From contig JBAMDO010000564.1 in the NCBI GenBank assembly GCA_037074765.1, forward strand, positions 62,001-126,000: DNA of 64,000 nucleotides. The letters are read 5' to 3'. The notes under the pieces were generated by a model. The model was not told where the DNA came from, ran no database searches, and was given only the letters and a program-made list of their open reading frames with translations. This document shows, one piece after another, positions 11,416 to 25,131 of the stretch. Origin of the DNA: Mansonella perstans. Taxonomy: Eukaryota > Nematoda > Chromadorea > Rhabditida > Onchocercidae. Numbering within the stretch: the stretch's first letter is position 1; each line of letters begins with the position of its first letter. A program made the translations under genes and the position numbers.

Positions 11416-14294
11416 GAAAGCGGCAAAATAAGGCAGACAAAGTAGTATAAAAAGATAACCATATGAGGAAAGGTGAGTTTACAGTAAGTGGTATCGTATG
11501 ATATCAACTGCCAACAGAAATTTTATATACCACTTTACCTTTACCTGCTATTCTACTTGCTTTAGTGTGGAATTTTCCTCGTTGTTTTCTTATGTAATGG
11601 GAAACGGTATAAACCACAATGTGAAAGGCACAGAATGGATAGCGCAGGTGTCGTGTATGGGTCCAAGAGTAAACAAGATACTATAGAAGAAAAAGGCAAC
11701 TCGTAGCCAAGCAAAATATACACAGAATTTGCCAAAATCAGAATAACCTATAACTGCTGATCAACTGGTTTTCATTTAGTAATTCAACTTTGGCTACTAC
11801 ATTGCTGTTACAAAAAGATGATGTGAATCAAACAAGTTAAAAAAAAGTTACTAACTGCTCCGTAAAAAATCGAAACTGTCTTTTCTTTTTTTTCGTTTGA
11901 AATTGAAAAGACCAATGTGAAAAAATGTTGGCACAAGAGCAGGGAAAGATATCCTAGAGCTTAATTAGCAAGTCACCGAATCCATTTGGAAAAATTAAGT
12001 TAACAGGAAGAAGTAACCGAAAAGTTGGAAAATGGATTCAACAGTGCTACCCAGTTAATACAAGAGGAATTAACAGAATTGGCAACAAACTGAAAATGAA
12101 AATTGGTTATTATTGATGTAAGTATTTTTATAATGTCAGTGACTGCTATTAAGATGAAGATTATTGATTTAATTAATCCATTTTTTGCTCGTGATGTATT
12201 CCAATAAAAAAAAAGTAGCATTTATCGATATAGAAATTCTACAGCCTCCTTTTCCAGGAAAAAAATGAAATATGTATAAACTCTTCTACAGGCGAAAAGG
12301 AACAATAAAAATCCATCAGACAATTTAAATTGAACAAATACAATATTTTTCGTTATATCTCAGCGTTATAATTTCCAAGAGCTCTGTTCTTCTTCAATAT
12401 ATAAAAACAGAGCAATTTGGTGCAAAAACTTCATTGTTTTGAAATAATCAACAAAATTTATTGAGAGTTTACACCTTATTTATGTAACATTTACAAAATC
12501 AGTTTTCATCTTAATTGATTGATAAATTAGGCTAGTTTCAACTAATTTTGGTTAGCTTTTTATTCATTGTTGAATTAGCTACGTTATTCCTTATCAATTT
12601 TTTTGTATTAGTGCCATACTTCATATATGCTTGCATAAAACTTTATGAAAATTTAGACTTAGCTTCTTTTTTTGGAGCGTTTGTTAATATTATTAAATGT
12701 AATTTAACATAATGCTTCATGTTTCTTTCTCGAAGTCGTCGATTTGCGCCTATATCATTTCATTGTGAAATTGTGAAAATATGATTAAATTAATTTCCTT
12801 AAAACCTATATCATTACTGGGCTTATTTTGTGATTTCACATTAAAAGTAGAAGCATATTATTTTAATTGTTTACTTTTCCACAACAAAAGAAATTTTTTT
12901 TTTGCTAGTTGAATGATATTAACGATCTTAATGTAGATTTTATTGATTCTGAGTAAAAATTAAAAGTGAAAAATAAGTAAGATTTAAAACGAAATTTATA
13001 AGACTGCTGAAAAATCAGCGAGAAATAATTAGTAGCAAAAAGGTTTAGGAACGCTGGAGTATTTTATAAGTGATCAATTTGAAAATCTCAATTCTAAATC
13101 AGTGGAAGAGTTACGCGACAGTGTTGTTGATAGCAAAAATTAACATTTGTATTATGATCTAAAAATTATTTCCGCTAAATTTCTCAGTAAACACATATAA
13201 CTTTTTTGAGTTTTGAATTCTATGAATTCGGACAAATTTAACCTTTTTTCTTGTTACATCAAAAAAATTTATTCAAGAGATGAATCATACAATCTTTCTT
13301 CATGTTAAATACCATACTAAGCATGTGTTCCTATCCTGTTGGTGTTATGTATTCATTGCCCTACTTCTTTGTAAAACATAAATGATACTCGGTAATTAAT
13401 TTCAGAAATGAGAAAAAATTTAAAAAGTGATGATAAGTTGCTGAGAAAAAGTCAAAGGTTTTCGTAATATGCAGGCTTTAATTTGATAAAATTATGAAAG
13501 AAGGTTGGGTTACTTAATGCTTTGTATCAATCCGTTCATTTCTTTTATGCATATAGATTTCAAATGTTATCATCTATGTGGCATAATGAAAGAATTAAAT
13601 TATTTTATTATACCTTCACTTTTGCTAAGATAGATTATATTCTTTGGTTGAAGTAATACTTGGAAATTCAATTTTGATTAAAAATTATATTTTGGCTAGA
13701 ACAGTTTAATCACAGTGATCAAAAAAGCCATTAAGAATCCATTATCATTTGCAATAGAGAATAATAAATTGTACTGATAATATTGTTGAAAAGATTGATA
13801 GAATAGAATGCGAAGATGTAAAATTTGTAAATTAATATACCCTCTGAAACATTGCATGCCTAGAAATCAAAGCCCCAATAACCTTTCTTACCGCGTTTTT
13901 TATATTAATTACCTCGGAAAGCCAATTGCTTTCTTTCTTATTAAAATACTTTTTTCCTAAAATAGCCATAAATTTTTGAAAAAAAAATGAATGTTTGAAA
14001 TTTTTTTTTCATAAATTTACCACTTTTGTTTAATTATTTCTATTTTATAATACGTCTTTCAATTGTTCTTTCGATAAGTTACAACTTTTTCTGCAGTAAA
14101 AAGTTTTAAATAATTTCAGTTAAGAGTACGACGCATCAATTTTCATTTAATTACGGAGTAATTACTGTTTCGAGCTTTGTTAAATTCAAATGCTAATTCA
14201 GTTCATTGATTAATCTTTAGTTTTTTTTTCCAGCATTTTAAAACGAAAATACAATTTTAATTGAAGTCCTAGAAGTGCCTAGAGCTGTTGTTCA
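11416..14294. other. Spacer with possible extra decayed coding relics
   Basis: After the gatA stop, 11460-11690 reads in two or more frames as protein-like sequence with a hydrophobic stretch. The stretch 11930-12230 has a Glu/Leu-rich segment and a further hydrophobic segment, again broken. This fits neighbouring bacterial genes that decayed together with gatA, but no family is recognisable. From 12300 to 14294 I see only AT-rich spacer plus the likely promoter of the glycosyltransferase. Confidence 0.3.
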
Positions 14295-17200
14295 ATGAAG
14301 AATGCAAAAAAAGGACATTTTGGGACATTTATTTTTGTTATACTAATATTTCTTTCAACTATTGTTATCATTAAAAAATTGGATAATGGTATCATAATGT
14401 ATAAACAGCATTGTAACGATGATATTTCACGGTTAGTGAATGTTTGAACAAAGAAATAAATATATTTTTATGATGCAGATGACACTACTATCACTTTTTT
14501 CAGTCAACTTTACGGTTTAGTTTGTTCATTAATTGCAAATTGTATAATTCCAAATGAAAGCTTGAAATTTGATCATTTAAAAAAAAAAAGCAAAACTGCT
14601 AAATATTTCTATAAGTCTTGTCCATAAAAGAAAGATATATATATATATCTTTAGTGATCAATTTGTTTTTCGCAATTAAATTATCCTTTTATTTTAAGTG
14701 CAAAGATGGAGTAAATGAAATGCTTCTATTCATTTTCATTAGTGCCAAATCTATATCACAGTATGGATCGCAATCTCTAATATTTTTATCATCTATGATA
14801 ATCAGTATTGTTATGGCTAATGTAATTACTATTTCTTGTTCTCAATAAACTTCTTCAACGATCTTCAACAACTTCAGATTATATGTATATAAGAACTATT
14901 GTGTGTTACCATATGTGAGTCGTAGCGAGATGGAAAGTAATATGAATATATTTGAAAGGATAACGTTAGTTTTGCATATCACTCACGATTACTTGAATGA
15001 TAACATCTTGGAACAGGTATTTACTTTAGTAAAAGTTATTTAAATTTAAACGAATTTCATAAGCTAATTAAAATTGCGATAATTTGCTTAGATAGTTTTT
15101 TCACACATTTTAATTCCAAATATCATATAGCTTATGATTGCTTTATTGTTCAAATTATTGTAAAATTTCATTAAAAAATATGAAATCGAAGTGATTTATA
15201 ATTAAGGCTTTGATTTGCACTTACTGTTAAAAAAGATAATGAGTAGATTAGTTGTTGTTACTGATTGATCAATTTGATTAGTATGAAAAGCGTTGAGGAA
15301 AAACGGAGAAGGCTGGATGGAATGAACACATAATCTTTACAGTGATTTTTTTATACACTAATTGCAAACTTTCTTTTGATACGCTAATTACGATCAAAAA
15401 CACCGCTCGATCAAAAAGAAGATTTACTTTATGCCCAGTTTCAACCTTAAAATCCAAAATGACATCAATAAATTTTTGAATTTATCTATTGTTTGTTTTA
15501 TGTTGAAGAACAAAAAACTTTTTCCTAAAAATCTGGAAGATGATGTATTGGAATGTTGCAGCTTGAATCATGGGATGGTCCGGTCACAATTATGGTAACA
15601 ATACCATCCCAACAGGTTTACAAGAAGATAGGAGAAATTAAAGAAACGGTAAGAAATGATTTAATTTTTGAAGAAAGTTCAGATCTTATTAAAAACTCGA
15701 GATTCTCAACATCGTACTATGATAATTATTTGACTTTTCAATCTTTTCATGATTTCAGCTCTCATGCTTTCCCTTTCATGTACTACGCCGATTAAGTGCT
15801 CACGTTTTATTTCGGTCAAAATATGGATGTCAAAGGGACATAGTTCATAAATTAAATGAAATCAATATCAAATGGCGATATGATGTCAATGTGGCACGAA
15901 ATGTAGCGAGAATGGTAGGCATAATACTTTTATTGAAGCATTTTTGTATTAAAATAAGATTAATGAATTAGAATAGGTTACTGCTAATTTATTAATATGA
16001 CCATGTTTTTGAAGAATGTAACTAATAAATGTAGCAGCCTACCAAAATTAAATCATGAATGAGTAAAATAGTTCAATGAAATCAATGAATTGAAATTGTA
16101 GCTGAAGCTATCGGTGAAATAGATTTATTGATCAAATTTTTAAATATCGAGTACTTTTTCTCGAAAATTTTCTAATTTCAATATTTCAGTTCGTACGATC
16201 TAAATATATATTAGTCAGTGATTCAGAATTTATTTTTTCGGAAAGATTTGAATCCAGAATGTGTGTGTTAGCACGAACTCAATTAACACGCAATCCAAAA
16301 ACAGCACTTGTTGTACGGATATTTGAAGTGAATGACACGATTAAAGAGTAAGTCAAAAGTTTATTTTTGCAAGCTTTTTTTCCCCCCCATGACACAGATT
16401 AATGTAAAATGATATAAGGAGAAACGCCGTGCCGTCACTCAAACAAACGGATATTTGAAGTGAAATGACACGATTAAAGAGTAGGTCAAAAGTTTATTTT
16501 TTTTTTCACTCAGACTGTTCTAAAAATTTACTCAAAATAATATCCAAACAACGAATTTTGCTTTCATTCGCATTGCCTTTCACTTTCCACTCCTGATATA
16601 TAAAATATGAAAGTTTTTTTAAAATTCCCAATACATTAATGAATTTTGACTGTTTTTTCACCTAAAAAAAGAATGCGATATAATTCGGCTTTTTTATCTA
16701 TAAATTTCGTTATTCTATGAAATTACTCGAGTAATCGCTTGTTTTCCAATTCTGAAACAAAAATTTAACTTTAGCTTTATTTTCCATTTATTTCGTTTAA
16801 ACCTCTAAATTATAAGAATACATTAGTGCCAAGGATTTGCCTTACATGCTCACCATTTAGAATGCCACGTAACAAAACACAACTGCGAGAATTATTTTCC
16901 AAAGGATTAGCGGTAGAATTTCATGTCCGCTATAATATGATCGAGCATACCATTCCACATTTGTATCAATGGTTTAACAAACAAGAAAACAAACAGGAAG
17001 TCAGCATACACTCTATTTTGAGGTTTTTTATTGCACATTTTTCTTAAATATTCATTATTGAAACGTAAGAAATGTTTCGATTCATAGATCGTAGATCGCA
17101 ATAAATGACTGAATAAACCAGCAGAAAAATTCGTGATTTTTCTTACTTTTTTCCAGATTCTCAAAACATGGATGGGAGCCACAATTTGTTTCCCTAAATA

Positions 17201-18395
17201 CTATACCACTTCATGATGAAAATTTTCCCTTCTCATTGCGCGATAATACAGTTCTTGTAAGTTATTTTATCATTTCTTGTAGTGAAAAAAGAAGTAAAGA
17301 AAGTGGGAAAAATAACGATTGATTGTTGTAGCAAATCTCTTATCACATTGCAAATAAAACATGGTACCAAAGAATCAGCCCGCAAATTATTTCCTTAATT
17401 CATATAATGCCAATAGGATTTTCGCTGAAATAGTAAAAAATAAATTGTCATATTAGGATTATCATAAAGATCATGGCTGATGATTAATCATTCATTTGTC
17501 AAAAAGTGATAGATAAAGACGTCATCTTGTCAAAAATATTTCATTGATAAAAATAAATTCATTGCCATTTTTTTTGCAAAAATTTGATTTTTTTTGAATT
17601 TTGCATCATCTCAATAATACTTTTGTCCGATAGCTATGAAGAGAAGATAACAGTCATGACCGATATTTTTAATACTTAAGGTAGCTGTAATGCTATAACT
17701 ATATTCACTTTCTATGCAGCTTAGAACAGTATTTTTACTTTCTAATTTGAGTTTGACAAGTAATTACGTTAACTCATAACTTATTTATTTAATTTATTAG
17801 TCAATCATTTCATTCATTGTACTTTCATAAAATTAAAATTTCACTCATAGTAGTTAATTGTTGTAGGCAATGAAATGTGCTAAACATGGGTGTGACTGAT
17901 CAAATATAAATTACGTGTTTCATGATGAATCATCAACAATTGAATTATATCATTAAGATAATGCTTATTTTTTTAGGATAAAAAAATTTATGTTCATTTT
18001 TTAGATTTTTCTATAAGGCGTACGGAAGATAACAAAGTATTCAACTTAAACTTAAAAAGTTATATTTGTAAGGTTATGATAAAAACTGAGTTGATAGTAA
18101 TAATTAAGCTTGAAATTATATTTGATTAATTGAAGATTATTCCATCTGTATTTGATAAATTTGTGATCATTCTTTGTAGCGTTGGGAAATGTGCCGTCAA
18201 AATTATACATTTGCATTGGTGAATGATTTGTTCATGGCACATCGTGGCATCAAAACCGTACACGATATACCACTTACCAAGAAACGTCAAAAACATTCTC
18301 GAGTGCAATTTAGCATCGCAATGAAACTCTTTAAACAGCGTATGGATAATCAGTACCCAGAAACTAAGAAGCTGTGTCCAGAATTTGGCGCTTAA
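14295..18395 (+). CDS. Glycosyltransferase family 49 protein (B4GAT1/LARGE C-terminal domain-like)
   Basis: Eight exons: 14295-14431, 14878-15016, 15562-15648, 15759-15914, 16190-16347, 16861-17022, 17157-17256 and 18180-18395, giving 384 residues with all phases agreeing. The N-terminus has a short cytosolic tail and one hydrophobic segment at residues 10-26, the signal anchor of a type II Golgi protein. The lumenal part carries the family 49 pattern: ERITLVLHITHDYL, ESWDGPVTIMV, NVARNVARMFVRSKYILVSD then SEFIF (an acidic DSE where many enzymes have DxD), and WEPQFV. GT49 enzymes add glucuronic acid or GlcNAc to O-mannosyl or poly-LacNAc glycans; C. elegans has an expanded bgnt-1 set. Donor and acceptor sugars cannot be read from sequence. 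AATAAA lies at 18411-18416. The intron after exon 5 carries a partial copy of that exon's end. Confidence 0.85.
16316..16502 (+). repeat. Partial exon/donor duplication within a GT49 intron
   Basis: The segment 16316-16368 (last about 32 bases of exon 5, its donor and the start of the intron) is repeated at 16448-16502. The copy has one inserted A and one A-to-G change, which turns GTAAGT into GTAGGT. The insertion shifts the copy's frame, so it cannot act as a simple duplicate exon end. About 80 bp of unrelated sequence separates the copies. Confidence 0.85.
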
Positions 18396-20431
18396 CATTG
18401 AATTATTAAGAATAAAATTGTGATGTTTTCTTATAAATATGCGCCTGAAGAGTGATTTACTGTGATTTAGAGTTGATTTTAAGTTTCTAAGTAATATTTT
18501 GTGATAATTTCTAATACTTTTTTGCAATTTTATCTGGTGTGGTACAATTATCTAAAATGTAGTATAATTAATTCATGAAACAACATAATATCCCACATAC
18601 CACTAAATATGCCATTACTTGTCGAGAAATTTGGAGAAAATTTGATACAAGTATCCAAATAAAGTATTTTGATTGCATATCATCTATAACACCTTTTACT
18701 CATTATATCCATTTTGATATTGATTATAATATCTGTATCCAATTGCATTCCAAACCCATACGATATTTGCCCCGTCTGTATGCCAGCATCTTTCTACATT
18801 GTCATTATATCCCATTTGAGTATGTAATGCTTCTTTAAATGCGCACTGTATTTAGATCTGTTTCCATATTACTGTCAAACAATCAACTCACAATGATCAG
18901 AGTGGATATTCTATCCCAACTTTACTGATTTTTAATACTGTTGGGTGAAATAAGTATAAATTTTCAATTTCTTATACTGGACGAATTACTCATCGTGACT
19001 AGTTGAGGATTTCTCTTACGAACAGATTTGTTTTTACAACGATATTTTGTAGTAAATTTTATATCAACTATTTGCATATCAAGCCCCCCATATGTATTAT
19101 GTAAAAGGTTTTCTTTTTTATCACACTTCAGTTCTTTATAACATTTGATATTTAACAGTTTCGAGGTCCAATTTCATTAATTCAATCTTCAATTCAGCAC
19201 ACTAATTCTCCATTTTTTTTACAGCAATAAGAAATCCAACCATAACTATATTTTCTATCCTCTATATTGGCTAAGAAAATCACTATTGCATTATCAGCAA
19301 ATCTTCAACAAAAACCTTGCTTCCGTATCAGGCAACACAAGGAAACTTCATGGTTAAACTCCTCCTGTAAAATAAAGATAACATTCTTGATGTCTAAGAT
19401 AAGCGCAATGTTAGTTAGCATAATCTCAAGTTGCACAACAGGCAAAGACGAAATTGGAGAGACTCTTTAATAAAGCCAGAAAAATGAAACTAAATCTATT
19501 CGATCAAAATCTGACAAAAGAAGAATTATGCTAACATTTTGAAATCAGGACAAGAATTATAAAAATAAGCATGATGCGCTTTGTTAAGAATATTGGCTTT
19601 CTCAAAATGATTAACAGAAAATGGTTGAAACATATTCAACAAGTTATGGCTCCGAGCCATAAAACAAAAGAGGATGAAAATAGATATGCAGAAACGGCCA
19701 ACAGTAATAATGTAGTTAAAAATGATTGGTGATGGTGAAGAAAACTATCATAAACAATGATCATTATGAGATAGCTTTTCCACGGTTGGTTCAAAATGAT
19801 AAAAACAAGAAAATATCTCAACAAAAGAAGTTTTGTCAAATAACTTACAAAATATTTTTGCAAATATTTCATTTCCTCCTAATGTATAAAGTAACATCAT
19901 AATGGATATTTTAACTGCTTCGAGTAAGAAAGCAATGCAAATCTGAATTGAAATGCGTCTATTTTTTTAAATTCAAATTATGTTATCTAATAATAAAATA
20001 TTCAAATAATTGATGAATTCATTAGCCAACAAAATATTGACAAAATGATATATTCCGTCCAAAAAGTGATTTTAAAGTGCATACGTCACTTTTTTGAACA
20101 CATTTTAAATGATGAAACGCTAACCACTAAAAATAAAAATAAAAATAAAAAAATCTAGTGTTAAGCATTTAATGCTAAACAAATTGCATTGGGATTTATA
20201 CCAAATCCTTTGTTCTCTTAATCATTTCATTTGAATGTATCATGGAAATCACAAATTATTACGCCATTTTTTGACATTAGTAGATTATCCTCAAATCTGT
20301 AACATTTCCGATCGTTATCGATTTTCATCATTAAATTCATCCCTTTATATTCATCTCTTTATTTTTCGATTAATGAATAAATTTAACATCACTTCATTGC
20401 ATGCACTTGATCGAAAAAAAACGTTAAGTTA
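18396..20431. other. Intergenic spacer between convergent genes
   Basis: Lies between the 3' ends of the GT49 gene (+) and the secreted-protein gene (-). No exon is supported. A short AAAATA repeat sits near 20130-20152. Open frames at 18575-18838 and 19267-19470 lack splice support and recognisable motifs. Confidence 0.5.
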
Positions 20432-23400
20432 CTACATATAGCTACTCAGCCAATTCACTGCGACTCCCTCATCAATATGAAGTCTATTATCTTTAAAACT
20501 TCTGCATAATTCTTTCACATTGTATTTAAAACCAATGACGGCATAGACAGAGCCACGCTGAAATTTTTGATTTGATGACATTGCTGAGACCATTCCATTG
20601 GTAAATGAAGAAATTGTCGCTAATTTTATGTCAGGGAATACTTCGCTGAAAAATAGTTAACACACTAGTAAGTAATTAAAGCAATAATGAATTTTTGACA
20701 GTAATGGTTGATAATAAAACTGAAATTGTAAAATTTACAGCTATCAATTTGAAACGGTAAATGTTTCCGCAAAGAATGCATTTCAATGTGAAAAGAAAAA
20801 AGTATATGATTAGATAGTTTCTTTTTGACGTCACCAATAGTTTCTTAACTTACTAGAATAAACTATCGCTGTTTTCAGATTCTTCGCTATGAACTGTTGT
20901 TAAATGAAATGCAATTTTTTGGTGATTATCCATTCGAGAAATTTCTTGAGCCTGTAACTTTTGGCTTCGTTATAATTTAAAATGATTCATATTGTGGTTT
21001 GTTTAAATTAAATGGCTAAGAGTCTTCCCTCTTACTTACTCATTTCATGAAAAGCTGAGGACAGTTTAACCATGGACTCTTGGAATTCAAGCTTTCAAAA
21101 ATAAATATCAAATGTACTGTCATCTCTCTAATATAAAGCAGTGAAAGTAATCAAGACTTACATTCCATTTCTCCAACAGTTCCCGTAATTCCGTTTTTTC
21201 ACTAGTGTTCACCACAAGTGTAGATACTTCGACACCTTCTCCACCAAATATCAGAATGTCATTTTCATAATCAAGCAGATTGCTTGTTTTATAATTTTTG
21301 TTATCCCTACGAATTTAAAACAATTCACATCATGATTTCTTTAAGTTAAATGGTTAGATATCTTTTCTCTTTAATTTTATTATATGTAGAAATTGAATAC
21401 TTAATTTTGTATGGATAATTTATTTAGGCAATGTGCGGTATAAATGCATTCTTTCTAATTATTTCAAACATTAATGATCAACAAAGGGACCTCGATGAAT
21501 TATGGAGCATTTGCGAAACAACACAAATATGCTTCTCATTTCGAATTTTATTTTGAAATAAAGTCTTATCCAAGATGCTGCCCACTGATTCTGCATAACG
21601 GTGTGTATCTTCTACCGATTCACTTGTTCCGGCCAGTGTGAAAAATGACAGCACTAATTTAGCTGATGGGATATTTTTGAGTTTATCCAGCTTAATAAAA
21701 AAAACATTTTGTGAATAAAATGAATGTGAATCACAATGTGTCCGAAAAATATCTGTCATTTTGTTTTTGGTATGTAATGTTTTATTGTTAGAGAAAATTT
21801 TTTCAAAAAGAAAAAATCTTAACGAAGTTGTTTTGTTTTTCGTAATCGACATCAGCAAAGAAATCCGTTTTGTCTTCGATCGTACCATTCATGAAATAGA
21901 CTTTATATCGAAGGAAAAAGATATTCATTTTCAATTCGACACTCTTTTGAAATGCTCGGTCAATTTCAGTTTTGATAAATGAAGAGAAGTAGAGTTACCA
22001 CATTATTTGTTTCAAGTGAACATCTTGACGACAATGTAAATCTAATGGTATAATGAAACCAGTTGCTGAATCGTTTTTTATGCTCTCAAGATGAAAGCAT
22101 CTCCTTGCATCTAAATATTAAAAATTATATCGTCAATAACAGCAGCAATTTAAGATTTTAATAATTGACCGTTCGTTGAGAAAGATATGAAATAGATAGT
22201 GTTTGATTCGTACAAAGAAAAACTTCAGTAACTTATCATTTAAAATTTTAAAAATATGCGACTTTTCTCGAGTTTTACAATATTATCTATATAGTGAAAA
22301 AAACTAAATTTTTTTTAATACTTGCCTTTGAATTGCGGCCAGTCAAGCATTAGAGCGGTATAATTCACTGAATCGATGCTAGTTGTACCATTAAGAAAAA
22401 CCATTGCAAATATGTCTGCAGCCTGAAATTAGTTAATTTTTAGATTTAATCCAGAAATTCTTTACAATTAATTGAGTTTTTTCACGGACACCTTATTGAG
22501 TTTATTAGATGAATTAATCATACAGTCGGATGAACAAAATCTTGCAATAGTTTTCAAGTTTACTTATTTAAATAATCCTTTGCAGAAAATGAAAAATCCT
22601 TGAATCTGCGGATCTAAGATTTGTCTTTCCCATTGCTTTTAATGTACACTGCCATAGTACAAGCAGATCTTGGTGAAAATTTTACTACGAAACTGAAGTA
22701 CAGTTTAACGAAAATGCTTTGAAATCATTTCTGAGAGCATTTATTACTAATTGAAAGAAAAAAATTTCGCCTGTAAAAGCAAAAGGAAAACAAGCACCTC
22801 ATTTGTTAAGTTAAACGGTTCGTAGATATCATTAGATTGCTTTGCTGGATAAATATGGCCCTTTCGAACAGAAACGATGTTATGAAAACGTCTTGATAAT
22901 TCCATAGTAGCATGTTCCTTGAAAAATTTCACCCTGAAATCGAAGTACAGAATTCCCAAAGCTATTCGCACGTTTCAATTGAATATTTTAAGCTGATTTG
23001 ATGTAAGCAAATTAAAAACAAACTTTAGCATTCTTGCCAAATCGTTTTCATTTAAGTTTTGTAGTATATTTTCACGTAAGTCTTGATTAGACATAATTTG
23101 ATGCAATAATTCTACACTTTGAGTACCACAATTTTTTTTTCTTTCTTGAAAAAAACGTTGTATAATTCTGATTATCGCAGAAAATGATACACAACAACTG
23201 CTGCTCGATGATGACAGAGATACTAAATGATTAAAGTAATTAACATTTCCAAGATGACGAATAAATAATGATGATGTCATTGTGTTTAAAAAATTACTTG
23301 TTTTAATTGTAGGAAGAGTATAGTTCCTGAAGAATCGCATATTAAAGCCATAAAAATTACCTGTAGTGTTCGTCGGAGCAGCGTTATTCCGATGAACTGC

Positions 23401-23439
23401 GATAAATATAAAAGTAAGAATGATAGCAAATAGTTTCAT
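20432..23439 (-). CDS. Predicted secreted protein of unknown family
   Basis: Nine exons: 23439-23024, 22933-22798, 22422-22326, 22110-21999, 21941-21824, 21690-21491, 21306-21162, 20951-20854 and 20645-20432. All phases agree, giving about 511 residues and a TAG stop. The ATG at 23439 gives a clear signal peptide (MKLFAIILTFIFIAVHR, then a small-residue cleavage region); an upstream in-frame ATG at 23514 would bury it. N-glycosylation sequons are frequent (NTT, NYT, NGT, NSS). A Ser/Cys cluster sits near residues 75-85. I recognise no domain. The product is probably secreted or lumenal. The third intron (donor at 22325) must begin GCAAGT: the alternative GT two codons on shifts the next exon into a stop. 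The acceptor of exon 5 (AAAAGAG) is weak, so that junction is less sure. Confidence 0.6.
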
Positions 23440-25131
23440 TATTTGCGATGATTGTAAATAACAATTAACGAAGTTCGCTGGAAATGATAATTGACTAATA
23501 AAAAATATTTTCATTATTGGATTTAAAAATAAACAAAGTTGAAGTACTTAATTTGATATGATCAAATTGTTAATAGGGAAATTGACAAACTATAAAATTT
23601 GTCAATTTTCCAATCAAATTAATGCATCATAAGAATAATTTTTTTCTTAACCTTATTCTTGTATATTTTTCGGTGACAATCCTACCTATTTATCAGTTGC
23701 GTTTTTTCTGTATTCTTGCTATTTCGCAAGAAAAAGGTTGTAAAAATTTAAACTATTAAAGTCCTTACGAAGTCGATTGAAATAACGTTTGTGATACTTT
23801 TTGATCAATTTAAATATCATCCAATTTACATTCACTAGCGTTTCAAAAATGATTATAATCGGATTAATTTGTATGGCATGATGTGAGAGAAAATGAAAAT
23901 TGGCACGGATTGGGTTTGATTTTTCATCTTTGATAATTTTAGTGAATGGTGTGGAATAATTAGCAAAAGCTTCCCATTTCGTAATGTATTTTTCAAAATA
24001 TATGGCACAAAAGTAACCATTTGTAAAACAGGACAAAAGTAACTTTCTAAATTTTTTCTAAAATTTTCTAAAAAGTTAGTTTATAAATTTTTCTCGTCGT
24101 TCGATTTGATCGAAATTTTTTACTGAATTTCGGTAAATAAATGTTGGAGATAATTTTGAATGAACCATTTTGAATATGAATTAAATAGAGATATTTATTA
24201 TATTTTCCCATTGACATGCAAAAATATTTAACATCTTTATCTTCTGCTTGTTTGTAATATGTTTGGCGGTAGTTTATGTGTTGATAAAGTTTATGTCATT
24301 TTTATTTTCATGCAGCTTATGCTAATGGAACCTTCGATACGTATTTCAATTGCATATTGTTATCGCTGAATTGATTATGTTGGAATCCTTGATCTTATTG
24401 TTGTCGTCGTTTGCTATTATTGATTTATTTGTTAAATCAGTGACCTTATTGAACTTTTGCAATCATTTATTTTTGATATTTGCTCGAACGTAAGTGCTGT
24501 TAACGTTGCACTTTTTGGATCGGATATATCATTTGCCTATTGGCTAATGAATTCATCGGTTATTTCACAACTAGAAAACATAATTTTAATTGCTTGAAAA
24601 AACTACTAAATACAGAAATTTTACTTCAGATTTATATCGTTAACTTGAAACAGTTAGAGTTTCGATCAAGATGTTTTTGATGCGTTAGAAGCAAGAAGTG
24701 AAATATTTTAATTGTAAAAATATTTTTTAAATATAAATGCAACTTCATGGCCAAAAAGAGCAAATGCATATTTGAAATATACAAATAACATAAAAATTGT
24801 CAGAAAAACTGGAAGAATTTATAATATGTTGTAAATAATCAAATAATTGCACTACATATTTCTGTAACATAAAATTTCATAAGAATATTTTCCAAATAAA
24901 TTATTCATCACTCAAAATGTTCTTTCTTCTTTAAAAAAAAATATTCCAAGGTCAATTTGGCAATAAATGCAATCGCTAATGATAAAAAAAATCGCAAATT
25001 ATGCGAAGGCCAAAAATTGGTTTTACCCGATTGTTCTTACCCGTAATATCAGTAGAAAGATTATATCAGTGATCCAATATTCATTACATTTCAGTACTGT
25101 AGTGTATTACTGTCAAATGATTTGATATTGC
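23440..25131. other. Intergenic region with one uncertain open frame
   Basis: Lies upstream of the secreted-protein gene and downstream of the zinc-binding-domain gene, both on the minus strand. A 105-codon open frame runs on the minus strand from 24036 to 23719. It is rich in Phe, Ile, Asn and Lys, as any AT-rich frame would be, and has no signal peptide, no splice partner and no recognised motif. The rest is AT-rich spacer that should contain the promoter of the secreted gene near 23450-23700. Confidence 0.4.

Noticed and set aside
14515..14628. Candidate GT49 exon reading QLYGLVCSLIANC
   Set aside because: Exon 14295-14431 joins 14878 directly in phase, and this segment cannot be spliced onward.
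21761..21982. Plus-strand open frame opposite the secreted gene
   Set aside because: It is the antisense shadow of a phase-consistent minus-strand exon (21941-21824).
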